Assembly (NCBI GenBank): GCA_964603155.1
Contig: CAZRTZ010000098.1
Coordinates: 1 to 6,005 of the forward strand
Reading direction: 5' to 3'
Length of the DNA: 6,005 nucleotides
Source of the DNA: VAUL01 sp964603155
Lineage (GTDB): Bacteria > Desulfobacterota > Desulfuromonadia > Desulfuromonadales > BM103
Shown here one piece after another: positions 5,456 through 6,005 of the stretch (position 1 is the first letter of the stretch; every line of letters begins with the position of its first letter). Under the pieces are notes generated by a model. It was given only the letters and a program-made list of their open reading frames with translations, was not told the origin of the DNA and searched no databases. Position numbers and translations under genes: made by a program.

Positions 5456-6005
5456 TGCGGCCGGTACTCCCCGGTAAAGACCTCGACGGCGGGACCGGTC
5501 ATGAACACCTCGCCGCTGCCGTCCCAGGTCAGCTCCAGATCGCCGCCGGTCAGGTGATTGAGCAGCCGGTGGCCGGTTCGCCCGGTCAGCAGACCGGCCA
5601 CCGTCACCGCCGCAGCGCCGGTGCCGCAGGCCAGCGTCTCGCCGGCGCCGCGCTCCCAGGTGCGCTGGCGGACCTCCCCCGGGGAGAGGACCTGGACAAA
5701 TTCGACATTGGTACGGCGCGGGAAAAGCGGGTGGTTCTCGATGGCCGGACCAAAGGTCGCCACCGGGAAACTCGCGACATCGTCGACGTAAATGACACAA
5801 TGGGGGTTGCCCATGGAGACGCAGGTGATGCGGAGGGTGCGGTCGAGGATCGCCAGCTCCTGCCCCACGACCCGCTCCTCCGGCGGGCCGGTCATGGGAA
5901 TCTCCGCCCGGGTCAGGCGCGGCCGCCCCATGTTGACCCGAACCCGCTCCACCTTGCCCGCCGCATTGGCAAACAGTTCCACCGGCAGCAGACCGGCGCC
6001 GGTCT
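5452..6005 (-). CDS. dapF: Diaminopimelate epimerase, C-terminal part (5' end beyond window)
   Basis: The last 183 residues are visible; the gene starts beyond the right edge. DapF interconverts LL- and meso-diaminopimelate with two cysteines, in lysine and peptidoglycan precursor synthesis. The visible part begins in the conserved TGAGL segment before RVRVNMGRP. It includes MGNPHCV (substrate Asn), RRTNVEFVQ (substrate Asn), and RTWERGAGETLACGTGAAA, with the Glu-Arg pair and the second catalytic cysteine (visible residue 126). The first catalytic cysteine lies upstream, outside the window. An internal GTG at 5982 is not the start, since homologous sequence continues upstream of it. The stop overlaps the HAD start (ATGA), so dapF is the first gene of the visible operon and its promoter lies outside the window. 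Confidence 0.97.
   Translation of the reverse strand, partial: TGAGLLPVELFANAAGKVERVRVNMGRPRLTRAEIPMTGPPEERVVGQELAILDRTLRITCVSMGNPHCVIYVDDVASFPVATFGPAIENHPLFPRRTNVEFVQVLSPGEVRQRTWERGAGETLACGTGAAAVTVAGLLTGRTGHRLLNHLTGGDLELTWDGSGEVFMTGPAVEVFTGEYRPQ

Overview
The window is GC-rich, tightly packed bacterial DNA that is entirely protein-coding apart from two short gaps. GC-rich codon use, frequent GTG starts, 4-bp stop/start overlaps, and this mix of housekeeping genes with a periplasmic thioredoxin fit a proteobacterium-like Gram-negative. My best guess is the Desulfuromonadales/Geobacter group, but this is an inference and no marker gene proves it.

Layout: (1) 1-1266, minus strand: a secreted DsbA-like thioredoxin-fold protein, followed by a translationally coupled lipoprotein that runs off the left edge. 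(2) 1267-1378: a 112-bp divergent intergenic region with a candidate sigma70 promoter facing right, containing a C9 run. It also holds a hairpin and a strong Shine-Dalgarno for the leftward gene. (3) 1379-3102, plus strand: an ABC-2 type exporter pair closely resembling YadG/YadH (ATPase and permease), overlapping by ATGA. (4) 3103-3168: a convergent gap with no convincing terminator. (5) 3169-6005, minus strand: a compact operon, in transcription order dapF (5' end outside the window), a HAD pyrimidine-5'-nucleotidase-like hydrolase, nfo (endonuclease IV), dtd (D-aminoacyl-tRNA deacylase) and a small DUF3147-like membrane protein. The first four overlap by 4 bp (ATGA or GTGA), and the last starts 6 bp after dtd.

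The rightmost operon joins lysine/peptidoglycan precursor synthesis (DapF) with housekeeping and quality-control enzymes: nucleotide dephosphorylation, AP-site repair and D-amino-acid clearance from tRNA. The central pair should form an inner-membrane exporter of unknown substrate. The left pair should act in the periplasm or at the envelope.

I found no rRNA, tRNA, CRISPR array, insertion sequence or phage gene, and no clear new multi-gene system. The most unusual points are the two-blade propeller-like segment ahead of the DsbA-like domain with its cysteine-containing lipoprotein partner, and the apparently leaderless, poly-C-spaced promoter of the ABC operon.
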